Source of the DNA: a virus
IMG/VR virus record: IMGVR_UViG_3300037493_001343
Span: 1 to 61,581 of that record
Strand: one strand, 5' to 3'
Length of the DNA: 61,581 nt
Shown: positions 24,511 through 30,768 of the stretch, one piece after another
Numbering within the stretch: position 1 is the stretch's first letter
Layout of the letters: each line of letters begins with the position of its first letter
The notes under the pieces: model-generated
Seen by the model: the letters and a program-made list of their open reading frames with translations, nothing else
The model's database searches: none
Told to the model about the DNA's origin: nothing
Program-made: the position numbers and the translations under genes

Positions 24511-24768
24511 ATGACTTTCTTACAACAAAGAGTATACGCAACACTATGCGCTAACCGATTAGAGCCGTTAGCCTACCACGACTTCCAATATCTAGCAATG
24601 GGATTACTAAGGGAATTGCAAGGCACAAATGACTATAGTAGTGTACATAAAACCATATGCGAAGCTGAGGAGCGAATGTACAAGATGCATAACTTCAAGC
24701 CATATGAAGAAACAGAGGTAAGCAACGATTCAATATTTCATTATCACATAATTAACTTTAACTTTTAA
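24511..24768 (+). CDS. Early protein, unknown (85 aa)
   Basis: Starts two bases after the preceding stop; helical (LLRELQGTNDYSSVHKTICE). Coupled to its neighbours; function unknown. Confidence 0.6.
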   Translation: MTFLQQRVYATLCANRLEPLAYHDFQYLAMGLLRELQGTNDYSSVHKTICEAEERMYKMHNFKPYEETEVSNDSIFHYHIINFNF

Positions 24769-24771
24769 CTT

Positions 24772-25056
24772 ATGAAACTACATTTTAATATCGATGTTCA
24801 CCCTTTCTATAGCGAGATTAGGTTTGAAGTTACCAACGGAGTAGACAAATTGGTCCACACTGATAAGTATACTAACGGAATAGAAGATTGGGGAAGCCTT
24901 ATCTTTGATGGCAAGCAATACGATTGGAGTATATGTCACGCATATGGTCAAGATGTACAAGACCTAGTGAAACTATACGAGGTCGATGCTAATGATAACT
25001 TCAAGGTAGACTATACCAAGCCTTTGAAAAACAAATGGGTAAGAATATTTATTTAA
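24772..25056 (+). CDS. Early protein, unknown (94 aa)
   Basis: Beta-rich acidic protein with an Asp/Trp-rich centre. Coupled to the upstream gene. No motif recognised. Confidence 0.6.
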   Translation: MKLHFNIDVHPFYSEIRFEVTNGVDKLVHTDKYTNGIEDWGSLIFDGKQYDWSICHAYGQDVQDLVKLYEVDANDNFKVDYTKPLKNKWVRIFI

Positions 25057-25074
25057 CTTTAAAAACTTTAAACT

Positions 25075-25314
25075 ATGGGATTCTCAGTATTATATACAAG
25101 ACAAAGAGAAAAAGAATTAGCACAGGGAACACAATTCGATTCAGACGGAAATGAATTAGTACAATGGCACGACATATTCGATTGGTACAACGGAGACGAG
25201 CAGGATAGTTTTGATAAGGCAACCAACAGAGGCGCTAATAGTCAATCAATGCTAGACCTTCAGAGGCAGTCGGATCGGATTGTAAAAGAAAAACAAATAG
25301 GAGGTATGTATTAA
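25075..25314 (+). CDS. Early protein, unknown (79 aa)
   Basis: Hydrophilic, acidic with charged ends. Stop overlaps the next start (TAATG), and a GGAGG sequence just before that start is one of the few Shine-Dalgarno-like sites in the region. Confidence 0.6.
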   Translation: MGFSVLYTRQREKELAQGTQFDSDGNELVQWHDIFDWYNGDEQDSFDKATNRGANSQSMLDLQRQSDRIVKEKQIGGMY

Positions 25315-25460
25315 TGGAAACTAGGCTAACAACAATACTAAGGATAACAACAGGTCTGCCATTCGTTTATGGTATGCACCTATGGAATATCGGATTAGCA
25401 TTCGTACTAGGAATTGTAATGCACTACATAATTAAATTCTTTAAATTATATAACTTTTAA
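25314..25460 (+). CDS. Small membrane protein (48 aa)
   Basis: Two hydrophobic segments (about 14-22 and 27-41, IGLAFVLGIVMHYIIKFF) with basic end. Overlaps the preceding stop and has a strong AGGAGG ribosome-binding site, unlike most early genes. Possibly an inner-membrane toxin or superinfection factor; role unknown. Confidence 0.6.
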   Translation: METRLTTILRITTGLPFVYGMHLWNIGLAFVLGIVMHYIIKFFKLYNF

Positions 25461-25472
25461 TAACTTTAAACT

Positions 25473-25688
25473 ATGAGCAGTAAAACTATTAAAGAGTGGT
25501 TCGAGCAACTACCTAAAGACATCAAAGCAGAGGCTATCTATTTGGCTACTGATTCTGGCACTTACGATTCAAGATTGAAAGAGCCGTCACTATCTGAGGC
25601 GCTATTGGTTGCATTCCCACACGACCACGAAGATGCCAAGACCGATTGGACAGGAGTATACCTTACATTAACCGCACTAAATAAATAA
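25473..25688 (+). CDS. Early protein, unknown (71 aa)
   Basis: Acidic alpha/beta protein that starts with an IKEWFEQLPKDIKAEAI helix pattern, recurrent in small phage proteins of Bacteroidota. No functional motif recognised. Confidence 0.6.
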   Translation: MSSKTIKEWFEQLPKDIKAEAIYLATDSGTYDSRLKEPSLSEALLVAFPHDHEDAKTDWTGVYLTLTALNK

Positions 25689-25691
25689 ACT

Positions 25692-25919
25692 ATGAGCAAC
25701 GAACTAAACGACCTATACGACCTACCCGACCACCTGCGTCATCTTGCCTATTTTACTACGATTCTAGAGGCTTGTAACAAAGATTGGAGTAATACTATAT
25801 CTAGCAAATTAGAGGAGCTGTATGAGGATACATTAAACCATTGCCTAAACAACGGAATTAAACTATCAATTGTATTCCCTCAGAAAGAATACACTAAACC
25901 AAACACTAATGAACAATAA
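25692..25919 (+). CDS. Early protein, unknown (75 aa)
   Basis: Helical, acidic; starts three bases after the upstream stop and overlaps the next gene by 11 bases. Function unknown. Confidence 0.6.
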   Translation: MSNELNDLYDLPDHLRHLAYFTTILEACNKDWSNTISSKLEELYEDTLNHCLNNGIKLSIVFPQKEYTKPNTNEQ

Positions 25920-26193
25920 GATAAATAGAAACAAGCAGTGCAACCATTGTGGTAATTACTTTGTAACTACAAACTACAAGATGAATACCTGCTCTAAGCA
26001 TTGCCAAGATAGAGTAGAAAGCAATCTGCATTTTAAATACTACGAGATAGACCTACCTAGTTTAGACGGAGATATATTCGATAGCGATTCATTCCAATGG
26101 AACGACTACCCTAACCCTAAAAACCACCACAAGATAGGCGATGGCTATCAAATAGAAGAAATTAACCTAAGTAAATTAACCTATAAACGCTAA
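25909..26193 (+). CDS. Zinc-ribbon-like early protein (94 aa)
   Basis: CNHCGNYFVTT ... NTCSKHC motif at about 11-31 resembles a zinc ribbon or treble clef. The remainder is acidic and hydrophilic. ATG at 25909, which overlaps the upstream stop, is preferred over a weaker upstream start. Possibly DNA- or protein-binding. Confidence 0.65.
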   Translation: MNNKINRNKQCNHCGNYFVTTNYKMNTCSKHCQDRVESNLHFKYYEIDLPSLDGDIFDSDSFQWNDYPNPKNHHKIGDGYQIEEINLSKLTYKR

Positions 26194-26196
26194 ACT

Positions 26197-26379
26197 ATGG
26201 AAGACAAACACTATGAAACTATGATTGCACCCACCACCTTCAACGAGTGGGACTTAGAAACCTTAAGAGTATTCGACCTAGAGGATAACCCAATGAAGAG
26301 ATACGGAAGAGATTGCGAAACTGATTATTTAAGAACTAACCCATACACCAATGCGAAAAAAGAAAATGATATCAGTTAA
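26197..26379 (+). CDS. Early protein, unknown (60 aa)
   Basis: Acidic, hydrophilic. Overlaps the following DnaA-like gene by 29 bases in another frame. Function unknown. Confidence 0.5.
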   Translation: MEDKHYETMIAPTTFNEWDLETLRVFDLEDNPMKRYGRDCETDYLRTNPYTNAKKENDIS

Positions 26380-26743
26380 GAGAGGAACCCACAGGATAAG
26401 CCCACAGGTCATAAAGAAAGTTATGTGTATGGCTAACAACCTAGATGAATCAATCTTTGATAACAAGACAAGGAAGAACGAGGTAATCTTTATTAAGCAT
26501 ACATATGTGTATCTGTGCCGTAAGTATAGTGGCTTGGGAGTAGTACCTTTAGGTAGGCTAATGCAGAAAGACCATACCACCATATCTTACATATTGGATA
26601 AGATAGAATTTCAGAATGGCAAAGATGATTACATAACCGAACTTATTACTAACTTTGAAAAAACAATGTTCCACAATGAGCAATTCAACTTCAGACAAAC
26701 AACCAAAGAAGACAAGAAAGAAGAAAGTATCTTTACCCTCTAA
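26351..26743 (+). CDS. Free-standing DnaA domain IV-like DNA-binding protein (130 aa)
   Basis: Residues about 17-97 match the C-terminal DNA-binding domain of DnaA: a basic TRKNEVIFIKHTYVYLCRKY helix, then KDHTTISYILDKI, equivalent to the DnaA-box signature (RDHSTVLHACRKI in bacterial DnaA). There is no AAA+ domain. The protein could bind DnaA boxes in the phage control region or compete with host DnaA to stop host initiation. The preceding gene overlaps it by 29 bases, so it belongs to the same early operon. Confidence 0.75.
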   Translation: MRKKKMISVKRGTHRISPQVIKKVMCMANNLDESIFDNKTRKNEVIFIKHTYVYLCRKYSGLGVVPLGRLMQKDHTTISYILDKIEFQNGKDDYITELITNFEKTMFHNEQFNFRQTTKEDKKEESIFTL

Positions 26744-26990
26744 TGAGGAAATGGATAAGGCTAAGGAGATAACCAAAGTACAGAGGCTATCAATACCTAC
26801 AGGCAATAAGCTTTGGGAGGTAGACCTCAAGACGCAGGAGATCCGAGAGGCTGAGGTAACTATAGTCGAGGGCAACAAGTCAGCCTTTAAAAAGGAGAAC
26901 TGCCTGTACATAGTGGCGCTCAACCCTAAGAATGTAATGCGTAAGCTATCTAACAAGCTTTCCGAGTACAAAAAGAGTCGTAATATATAG
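26676..26990 (+). CDS. Early protein, unknown (104 aa)
   Basis: Basic Lys/Ser/Thr-rich N-terminal third and an alpha/beta remainder (LYIVALNPKNVMRKLSNKL). ATG at 26676 preferred over a TTG 21 bases upstream; the remaining overlap with the DnaA-like gene is 68 bases. Function unknown. Confidence 0.6.
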   Translation: MSNSTSDKQPKKTRKKKVSLPSNEEMDKAKEITKVQRLSIPTGNKLWEVDLKTQEIREAEVTIVEGNKSAFKKENCLYIVALNPKNVMRKLSNKLSEYKKSRNI

Positions 26991-26992
26991 GT

Positions 26993-27313
26993 ATGAAAAA
27001 GAAAACTAGAGCCGACTACTACAAGGAGAACCCTGAGTCATATGCTAAGAAAAAGAAATACGATTCTAAGCTAGGCAAGAGGGAAGACCTTAAGGACAAA
27101 CGAGTTGAATTAAATACCTATAACCGAAAGAAAGGTGTATACGGCAATGGCGATGGCTTAGATGCAGTGCATAAGGGCAAGAAGATTGTAGGCTACGCTA
27201 AGGCTTCCAAGAACAGAGGCGATACCAACGATTCAGCAGGAGACAAACGAGCAAGAGGAAAGAAAAAGATGATAGTGCAAAAGAAAAGCCCAGTGAAGCT
27301 CAAAAAAAAATAA
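26993..27313 (+). CDS. Conserved small basic phage protein (106 aa)
   Basis: Lys/Arg-rich: TRADYYKENPESYAKKKKY, RKKGVYGNGDGLDAVHKGKK and NRGDTNDSAGDKRARGKKK, a pattern I know from a family of small proteins in diverse tailed phages, function unknown. Likely nucleic-acid-binding. Last gene before the non-coding RNA region; followed by long A-tracts. Confidence 0.7.
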   Translation: MKKKTRADYYKENPESYAKKKKYDSKLGKREDLKDKRVELNTYNRKKGVYGNGDGLDAVHKGKKIVGYAKASKNRGDTNDSAGDKRARGKKKMIVQKKSPVKLKKK

Positions 27314-27344
27314 AAAAAAAGAGAAAAGTTCATATAACATTGAT

Positions 27345-27352
27345 TATCTTTG
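27345..27352 (+). promoter_or_regulatory. Host-type -7 element before the tRNA-like element
   Basis: TATCTTTG matches TAnnTTTG exactly; the -33 region is weak (AAAGTTC). The expected start site, about seven bases on, coincides with the 5' end of the tRNA-like element at 27359. Confidence 0.55.
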
Positions 27353-27358
27353 TTATAT

Positions 27359-27449
27359 AGTCAAGTGGCTGAATGGTGAGGCAGTTAACTCAATAAAACA
27401 TTAGAAAAGAGGATTAATAATGATGCAGGTTCAAATCCTGTCTTGACTG
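27359..27449 (+). tRNA. tRNA-like element with enlarged anticodon domain (isotype unassigned)
   Basis: AGTCAAG (27359-27365) pairs fully with CTTGACT (27443-27449). A four-pair D stem GCTG/CAGT has a loop containing GG, and a five-pair T arm GCAGG-TTCAAAT-CCTGT is canonical. The interval between D and T arms is 39 bases instead of about 23. No 5-bp stem with a 7-base loop fits; alternatives are TTAACTC with GAG..TTAA around a 17-base loop, or CATTA/TAATG. The ends are thus tRNA while the anticodon part is atypical: a type II, intron-bearing or degenerate tRNA. No CCA is encoded directly. Confidence 0.6.
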
Positions 27450-27450
27450 C

Positions 27451-27525
27451 AACCAAGTTCATAGTTGGTTTAAGGTTTAAAAGTGAAATGCCCTCTCTGA
27501 AAAGGGAGGGTAATTTTACCAACTA
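27451..27525 (+). ncRNA. Structured hairpin domain downstream of tRNA-like element
   Basis: TAGTTGGT (27462-27469) pairs with ACCAACTA (27518-27525), enclosing a CCCTCTC/GGGAGGG hairpin (27491-27510). AACCAA at 27451-27456 can compete for TTGGTT. No U-run, so it is probably part of a longer transcript or a processing structure. Confidence 0.5.
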
Positions 27526-27527
27526 GA

Positions 27528-27539
27528 GCGTATTATATT
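27528..27539 (+). promoter_or_regulatory. Late promoter motif before the candidate ncRNA
   Basis: GCGTATTATATT, one mismatch from the late consensus. No gene follows for over 400 bases, so it would drive an untranslated RNA. Confidence 0.65.
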
Positions 27540-27544
27540 GATAG

Positions 27545-27765
27545 ATTATTGATGGGACATATCAGTAGTTAATATAAAGAAATATTGAATGGCTTTTTGC
27601 TTGAAGGAGATGTCCCCTCCGATAGCGATTAGCCATTCTTGTTTTTAGACCTATCGTCCTATATGGTCTCTAATCTTTGGGATACTCTCAGCACGAGTCG
27701 GCAGATGTTCGGTGTTTTAATAGAGTATTCTGTCCACTACACAAGGTGAGCATCTTGTCTTTTTC
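27545..27765 (+). ncRNA. Candidate pseudoknotted small RNA with own promoter and terminator
   Basis: Within about 220 bases: GGGACAT (27554-27560) pairs with ATGTCCC (27610-27616). GAATGGCT (27587-27594) pairs with AGCCATTC (27631-27638), crossing the first stem to form an H-type pseudoknot. CGATAG/CTATCG (27620-27625, 27651-27656) and GATACTCT/AGAGTATT (27681-27688, 27722-27729) add further stems. It starts after a late promoter motif and ends at an intrinsic terminator, with no reading frame over 60 codons. It does not match tmRNA, 6S or RNase P RNA by eye and is shorter than GOLLD or ROOL. Function unknown. Confidence 0.6.
27741..27765 (+). terminator. Intrinsic terminator of candidate ncRNA
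   Basis: ACAAGG / TCTTGT stem with a 6-base loop followed directly by CTTTTTC. Confidence 0.75.
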
Positions 27766-27985
27766 TAAATTTTTGACTAAAGGGGGGTAGTGATTCGCAG
27801 GTATTCGCCTTTCATAACACACACATCAATAAAATTTATAAGCCCCCTTGTCTCAAGCCACACAAAGACGCCTATCTATAACAACCCAACGAAACCTATC
27901 ATTGAATATGACGGCAATAAATAAATATAAAGATTTAACCAATAATAATATAACATTAATTAACTTTAACTAAAACTAAACAATT

Positions 27986-28363
27986 ATGAAAAAACAATTA
28001 ATTACTTTACTCTTGTTGCTTTCTAGCTATATTTCATATGGTCAGCAAGTAAATAGTTTCTGTTCTGTTGAAATTTGGAAATACAATGACTATACTGGTA
28101 AATTTTACCTTAGTAATACCACTACAAGTTATGGATATATGTTTACTAATGACGATGTAATTAAGATATATGTAGATGGTAAGTTGTATTTTGACTTTAA
28201 TAAAGTTGATTTAGAAATATATTCTGAAAAGGTAATTGAAGGAGTAAGCATTGTAACACTTAGAAGTAAAGTTGATAAAACATTATATATACAAGCTAAT
28301 AAATACTGGGTTGCAATAACAAAAGGAACTGATTATAAAATAATATTTAATACTTGCAAATAA
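27986..28363 (+). CDS. Secreted protein of unknown function (125 aa)
   Basis: Clear type I signal peptide (ITLLLLLSSYISYGQ, cleavage near residue 20) and a beta-rich mature domain with Tyr and Lys, one Cys near each end. Phage-encoded exported proteins of this size may modify the cell envelope or block superinfection. First gene after the RNA region. Confidence 0.65.
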   Translation: MKKQLITLLLLLSSYISYGQQVNSFCSVEIWKYNDYTGKFYLSNTTTSYGYMFTNDDVIKIYVDGKLYFDFNKVDLEIYSEKVIEGVSIVTLRSKVDKTLYIQANKYWVAITKGTDYKIIFNTCK

Positions 28364-28365
28364 CT

Positions 28366-28560
28366 ATGGAACAAACAACTTACAAAGGGTTCCCAGTAAC
28401 CTTTAAATCTTATTACCAACCAAGTGAAAGAGATCTTGGCATAGAAGAACACTACATTATCGAGGAGATACTTATGTGTGGTATTGACCCTGAGGAACTA
28501 CTCGGTGATGATGGAATGAAAGAACTTATTGATTACATTCACGAAGAACTAATAAACTAA
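28366..28560 (+). CDS. Early protein, unknown (64 aa)
   Basis: Acidic; ATG at 28366 follows the AATAACTATG leader and replaces an upstream TTG start. No motif recognised. Confidence 0.6.
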   Translation: MEQTTYKGFPVTFKSYYQPSERDLGIEEHYIIEEILMCGIDPEELLGDDGMKELIDYIHEELIN

Positions 28561-28566
28561 ATAACT

Positions 28567-28761
28567 ATGGCCCTACCAAAGAAAGTACGCATATACTATG
28601 ACAACATAGATAGCATCAAAAGAGAAATAAAAAGAGGTTGTAAGTTTGATGTGGTTCAAGAGAAGTACGCACTTGCATATGCTGATGAGAAAATAAAGGA
28701 CGGATCTTGGAAATCTTATTGCATTCCTCAATTAATAAATTGGAAAATTACTAAACACTAA
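28567..28761 (+). CDS. Early protein, unknown (64 aa)
   Basis: Basic, Lys/Tyr-rich soluble protein. No motif recognised. Starts six bases after the preceding stop. Confidence 0.6.
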   Translation: MALPKKVRIYYDNIDSIKREIKRGCKFDVVQEKYALAYADEKIKDGSWKSYCIPQLINWKITKH

Positions 28762-28774
28762 TTAACTTTACACT

Positions 28775-28879
28775 ATGAATAACAAAAACTTTTCTACAGC
28801 TGTCACAGCCATTATGATTATTATGGCTTTAATTGGTTATGTATTCACCTTAACATACTTTATGCTATGCCCTCAGTAA
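28775..28879 (+). CDS. Small membrane peptide (34 aa)
   Basis: Single hydrophobic helix at about 8-30 (AVTAIMIIMALIGYVFTLTY). Typical early leader (TTTACACTATG). Overlaps the start of the next gene by 13 bases. Function unknown. Confidence 0.5.
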   Translation: MNNKNFSTAVTAIMIIMALIGYVFTLTYFMLCPQ

Positions 28880-28992
28880 AAGACGAAGTACTAATAGCAT
28901 TTATAAACGAATGCGAAAGAACAGACACCCTAGTTAATATGAGTAACTTTATCTATTGGCTATTTGAAAACTACAACCTAACTAAAAAATGA
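28867..28992 (+). CDS. Short early protein (41 aa)
   Basis: Acidic helical peptide (VKDEVLIAFINECERTD). Its stop overlaps the next start (ATGA), a coupling signature that supports it being real. Confidence 0.5.
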   Translation: MPSVKDEVLIAFINECERTDTLVNMSNFIYWLFENYNLTKK

Positions 28993-29159
28993 AATACCTA
29001 AAAGAACTTAAAGAACACCTAGAAACATTACAATACCAATGTGACGATACTGGTATGAGGATTGCTATTCATATGACTGAAGCAATGATAGAAAAGAAAG
29101 AATTTAACTCACTTAAAAACAAAATAAAAAGATTATGGAAGAAAAAACAATTGAACTAG
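28989..29159 (+). CDS. Short early protein (56 aa)
   Basis: Helical, basic at the C-terminus (KNKIKRLWKKKQLN). ATG overlaps the previous stop and its end overlaps the next gene by 25 bases. Function unknown. Confidence 0.5.
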   Translation: MKYLKELKEHLETLQYQCDDTGMRIAIHMTEAMIEKKEFNSLKNKIKRLWKKKQLN

Positions 29160-29374
29160 ACTTGGTTGAAGAATATCAAGCGTCACTTAACTTATTTAAG
29201 AATAATTTAAAAGAAAATGATTTCAAAGAATCAGATATAGAATTATTTGAAATGATATTTGAAATGGGTTACCAATCAGGAACCAAAGATGTTGTTGAAA
29301 AAATAAAAACTATAGCTAATGAATATGAAGCAACAGGTAAAGTTGGAGATAATCCATCTGCTCAAGATAGCTAA
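29135..29374 (+). CDS. Early protein, unknown (79 aa)
   Basis: Acidic helical protein (LDLVEEYQASLNLFKNNLKE). Overlaps both neighbours. No motif recognised. Confidence 0.55.
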   Translation: MEEKTIELDLVEEYQASLNLFKNNLKENDFKESDIELFEMIFEMGYQSGTKDVVEKIKTIANEYEATGKVGDNPSAQDS

Positions 29375-29525
29375 TGTATCTAACGATGATATAGCTGATC
29401 GTATAGCAGAGCGCATATGCCAGATCGCAAAGGAACACTACGATCCAGAAGAAAGGGTGGTAGTAAAAGGCAGATGGTACGATAAAATAGTCCATAAATG
29501 GTTTGATAACGAATCTAAATTTTAA
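29319..29525 (+). CDS. Early protein, unknown (68 aa)
   Basis: Charged helical protein; a long overlap (56 bases) with the upstream gene makes the start uncertain and a later start is possible. The C-terminal half (HYDPEERVVVKGRWYDKIVH) is clearly coding-like. Confidence 0.5.
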   Translation: MNMKQQVKLEIIHLLKIANVSNDDIADRIAERICQIAKEHYDPEERVVVKGRWYDKIVHKWFDNESKF

Positions 29526-29527
29526 CT

Positions 29528-29749
29528 ATGGAAACATACATACAGATCCACGATGCCGAGATAGTAGACGGCAAGATAGTAGTCAATAAGGTAGTAATAG
29601 TTGACGAGAAAGGAAATATAATCCGAGAAGCTACAATGAACAATAACCTATTGGGTTTACTAAAGAGAATGATGACTAATACTAAATTTGATGGCGTAAT
29701 AAAAATGTTTGAACAAGATAAACCAACACTAAATGATCTACTTAAATAA
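29528..29749 (+). CDS. Early protein, unknown (73 aa)
   Basis: Beta-rich start (IQIHDAEIVDGKIVVNKVVI) and helical end. Overlaps the next gene by 17 bases. No motif recognised. Confidence 0.6.
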   Translation: METYIQIHDAEIVDGKIVVNKVVIVDEKGNIIREATMNNNLLGLLKRMMTNTKFDGVIKMFEQDKPTLNDLLK

Positions 29750-30257
29750 GCTCAGCTATGTAATCCAACTTCACGGATTAATCTACGACAGCTTCTACAA
29801 AGACAAAGACATAGACGCTAACTTCAGAGACGACCTTTCCACTAAGCAATTTATGAACCATAGAGATAAGGCTATGTACATTACTAACCAAGTAATAGAT
29901 TCCATCTTTGATTTGGCTAAGATCAATAAGAAGATTAATCTATTTGAGGTAAAGAAAGAATCCGATGGTAAACCTATTGGGTTCCTAGTAGTGACGGACC
30001 AGCTACAACTTATCTATAGTTTTGGTATATTCCCAGAGTTCAGAAAGGAATACTCTAAGGCTTTTATGGATCTAATACTAAAGGCTTACCCTAACTACCA
30101 ATTTGCATTATATAACAGAAATGAAAGGGCTATTCAATGGTTACAGAAGAACGGATACCTTATAGTTTTGGAAGACGAAGACCACGAGAGACGCAAATAT
30201 TCAGTGTTTGAACACTTCCAAAGAGTTAACGATTTGTCAAGCGTATTATCATTATGA
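29733..30257 (+). CDS. GNAT-like acetyltransferase-fold protein (174 aa)
   Basis: Residues about 75-150 follow the GNAT order: a strand with PIGFLVV, a beta-bulge strand LQLIYSFGIFPEFRK, a helix, then a NERAIQWLQKNGY helix and closing strand that resemble GNAT motif B. Phage GNAT-like proteins may acetylate host proteins or act in virion internal complexes. The acetyl-CoA loop is not an ideal match, so the fold is more certain than activity. Confidence 0.55.
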   Translation: MIYLNKLSYVIQLHGLIYDSFYKDKDIDANFRDDLSTKQFMNHRDKAMYITNQVIDSIFDLAKINKKINLFEVKKESDGKPIGFLVVTDQLQLIYSFGIFPEFRKEYSKAFMDLILKAYPNYQFALYNRNERAIQWLQKNGYLIVLEDEDHERRKYSVFEHFQRVNDLSSVLSL

Positions 30258-30337
30258 TGGAAAATATACTCGTTCAGATTGCTGAAGTTATAATTAAGGT
30301 TATTAGCGACATTGACTTCGAACAAGGTCAAGGCTAA
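30254..30337 (+). CDS. Possible 27-aa peptide
   Basis: Begins at the stop of the GNAT-like gene (TTATGATGG) with two consecutive ATGs and runs 27 codons. Coupling is plausible, but length and lack of a family make it uncertain. Confidence 0.3.
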   Translation: MMENILVQIAEVIIKVISDIDFEQGQG

Positions 30338-30351
30338 AATATTTTTAGGTA

Positions 30352-30385
30352 TTTGATTAATTATTCAAATTAACATATACCTTTG
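30352..30385 (+). promoter_or_regulatory. Bacteroidota-type promoter for sigma-factor operon
   Basis: TTTG (30352-30355), 22 bases, TACCTTTG (30378-30385). The spacer is slightly long. The next ATG is 15 bases after the -7 element, giving a short leader. Confidence 0.6.
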
Positions 30386-30399
30386 TCAAAATTCCATCT

Positions 30400-30768
30400 A
30401 TGCAAAATTATTATCGTTCCGAAATGGATCCGAAGAACTACTCAGTTTGTGAAGATCAATTAATCCATTGTGAATGCTTAGTGCAAGACAATGACACACT
30501 TCTTATGGCTGAGCAGTTAGGCATAGATATGGATGGTAAGCTATGGGTAGACATTACATTCGATCCTTCTGAGATCAAGATGTTAATGGTTGGCTCTGTG
30601 TTGACTCCAGACAACCCAAAGAAGAAGGCAGTAGCACTAACCTTGGTTTACTTTAAAGGTGAGTCTATGATGGACTGCATTGAGATTAATATCCCATATT
30701 CAATTATGAACGCACTTTGGCACGATTCCAGATCTAAACCTACCCACGCAATTTACAAATTAAAATAA
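30400..30768 (+). CDS. Protein of unknown function preceding sigma factor (122 aa)
   Basis: Soluble alpha/beta protein (MLMVGSVLTPDNPKKKAVAL core). It is first in the operon with the sigma factor; its last base overlaps that gene's ATG, so the two are co-translated. A co-regulator of the sigma factor is possible but unproven. Confidence 0.6.
   Translation: MQNYYRSEMDPKNYSVCEDQLIHCECLVQDNDTLLMAEQLGIDMDGKLWVDITFDPSEIKMLMVGSVLTPDNPKKKAVALTLVYFKGESMMDCIEINIPYSIMNALWHDSRSKPTHAIYKLK

Larger units (their letters stand above)
27314..27985. other. Non-coding interval with candidate RNA genes
   Basis: 672 bases without an acceptable gene in either direction. In order it holds poly-A, a host-type -7 element, a tRNA-like element, a hairpin domain, a late promoter motif, a pseudoknotted candidate RNA, a terminator, and a GGGGG/CCCCC long-range pairing (27780-27849), then an A/C-rich leader to the 125-residue gene. 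Components are listed separately. Confidence 0.7.

Noticed and set aside
27301-27330. Poly-A tract as a terminator or origin signal
   Set aside because: Ends of the Lys-rich gene plus short A-runs with no hairpin on the coding strand.
27359-27765. tmRNA or known large phage RNA (GOLLD, ROOL)
   Set aside because: No tag reading frame, no tmRNA pairing of distant 5' and 3' ends, and total length is too short for the giant RNA families.
28354-28365. Upstream TTG start of the 64-codon gene
   Set aside because: The ATG at 28366 is directly behind the recurrent AACTATG leader, and the TTG lies in the preceding gene's end.
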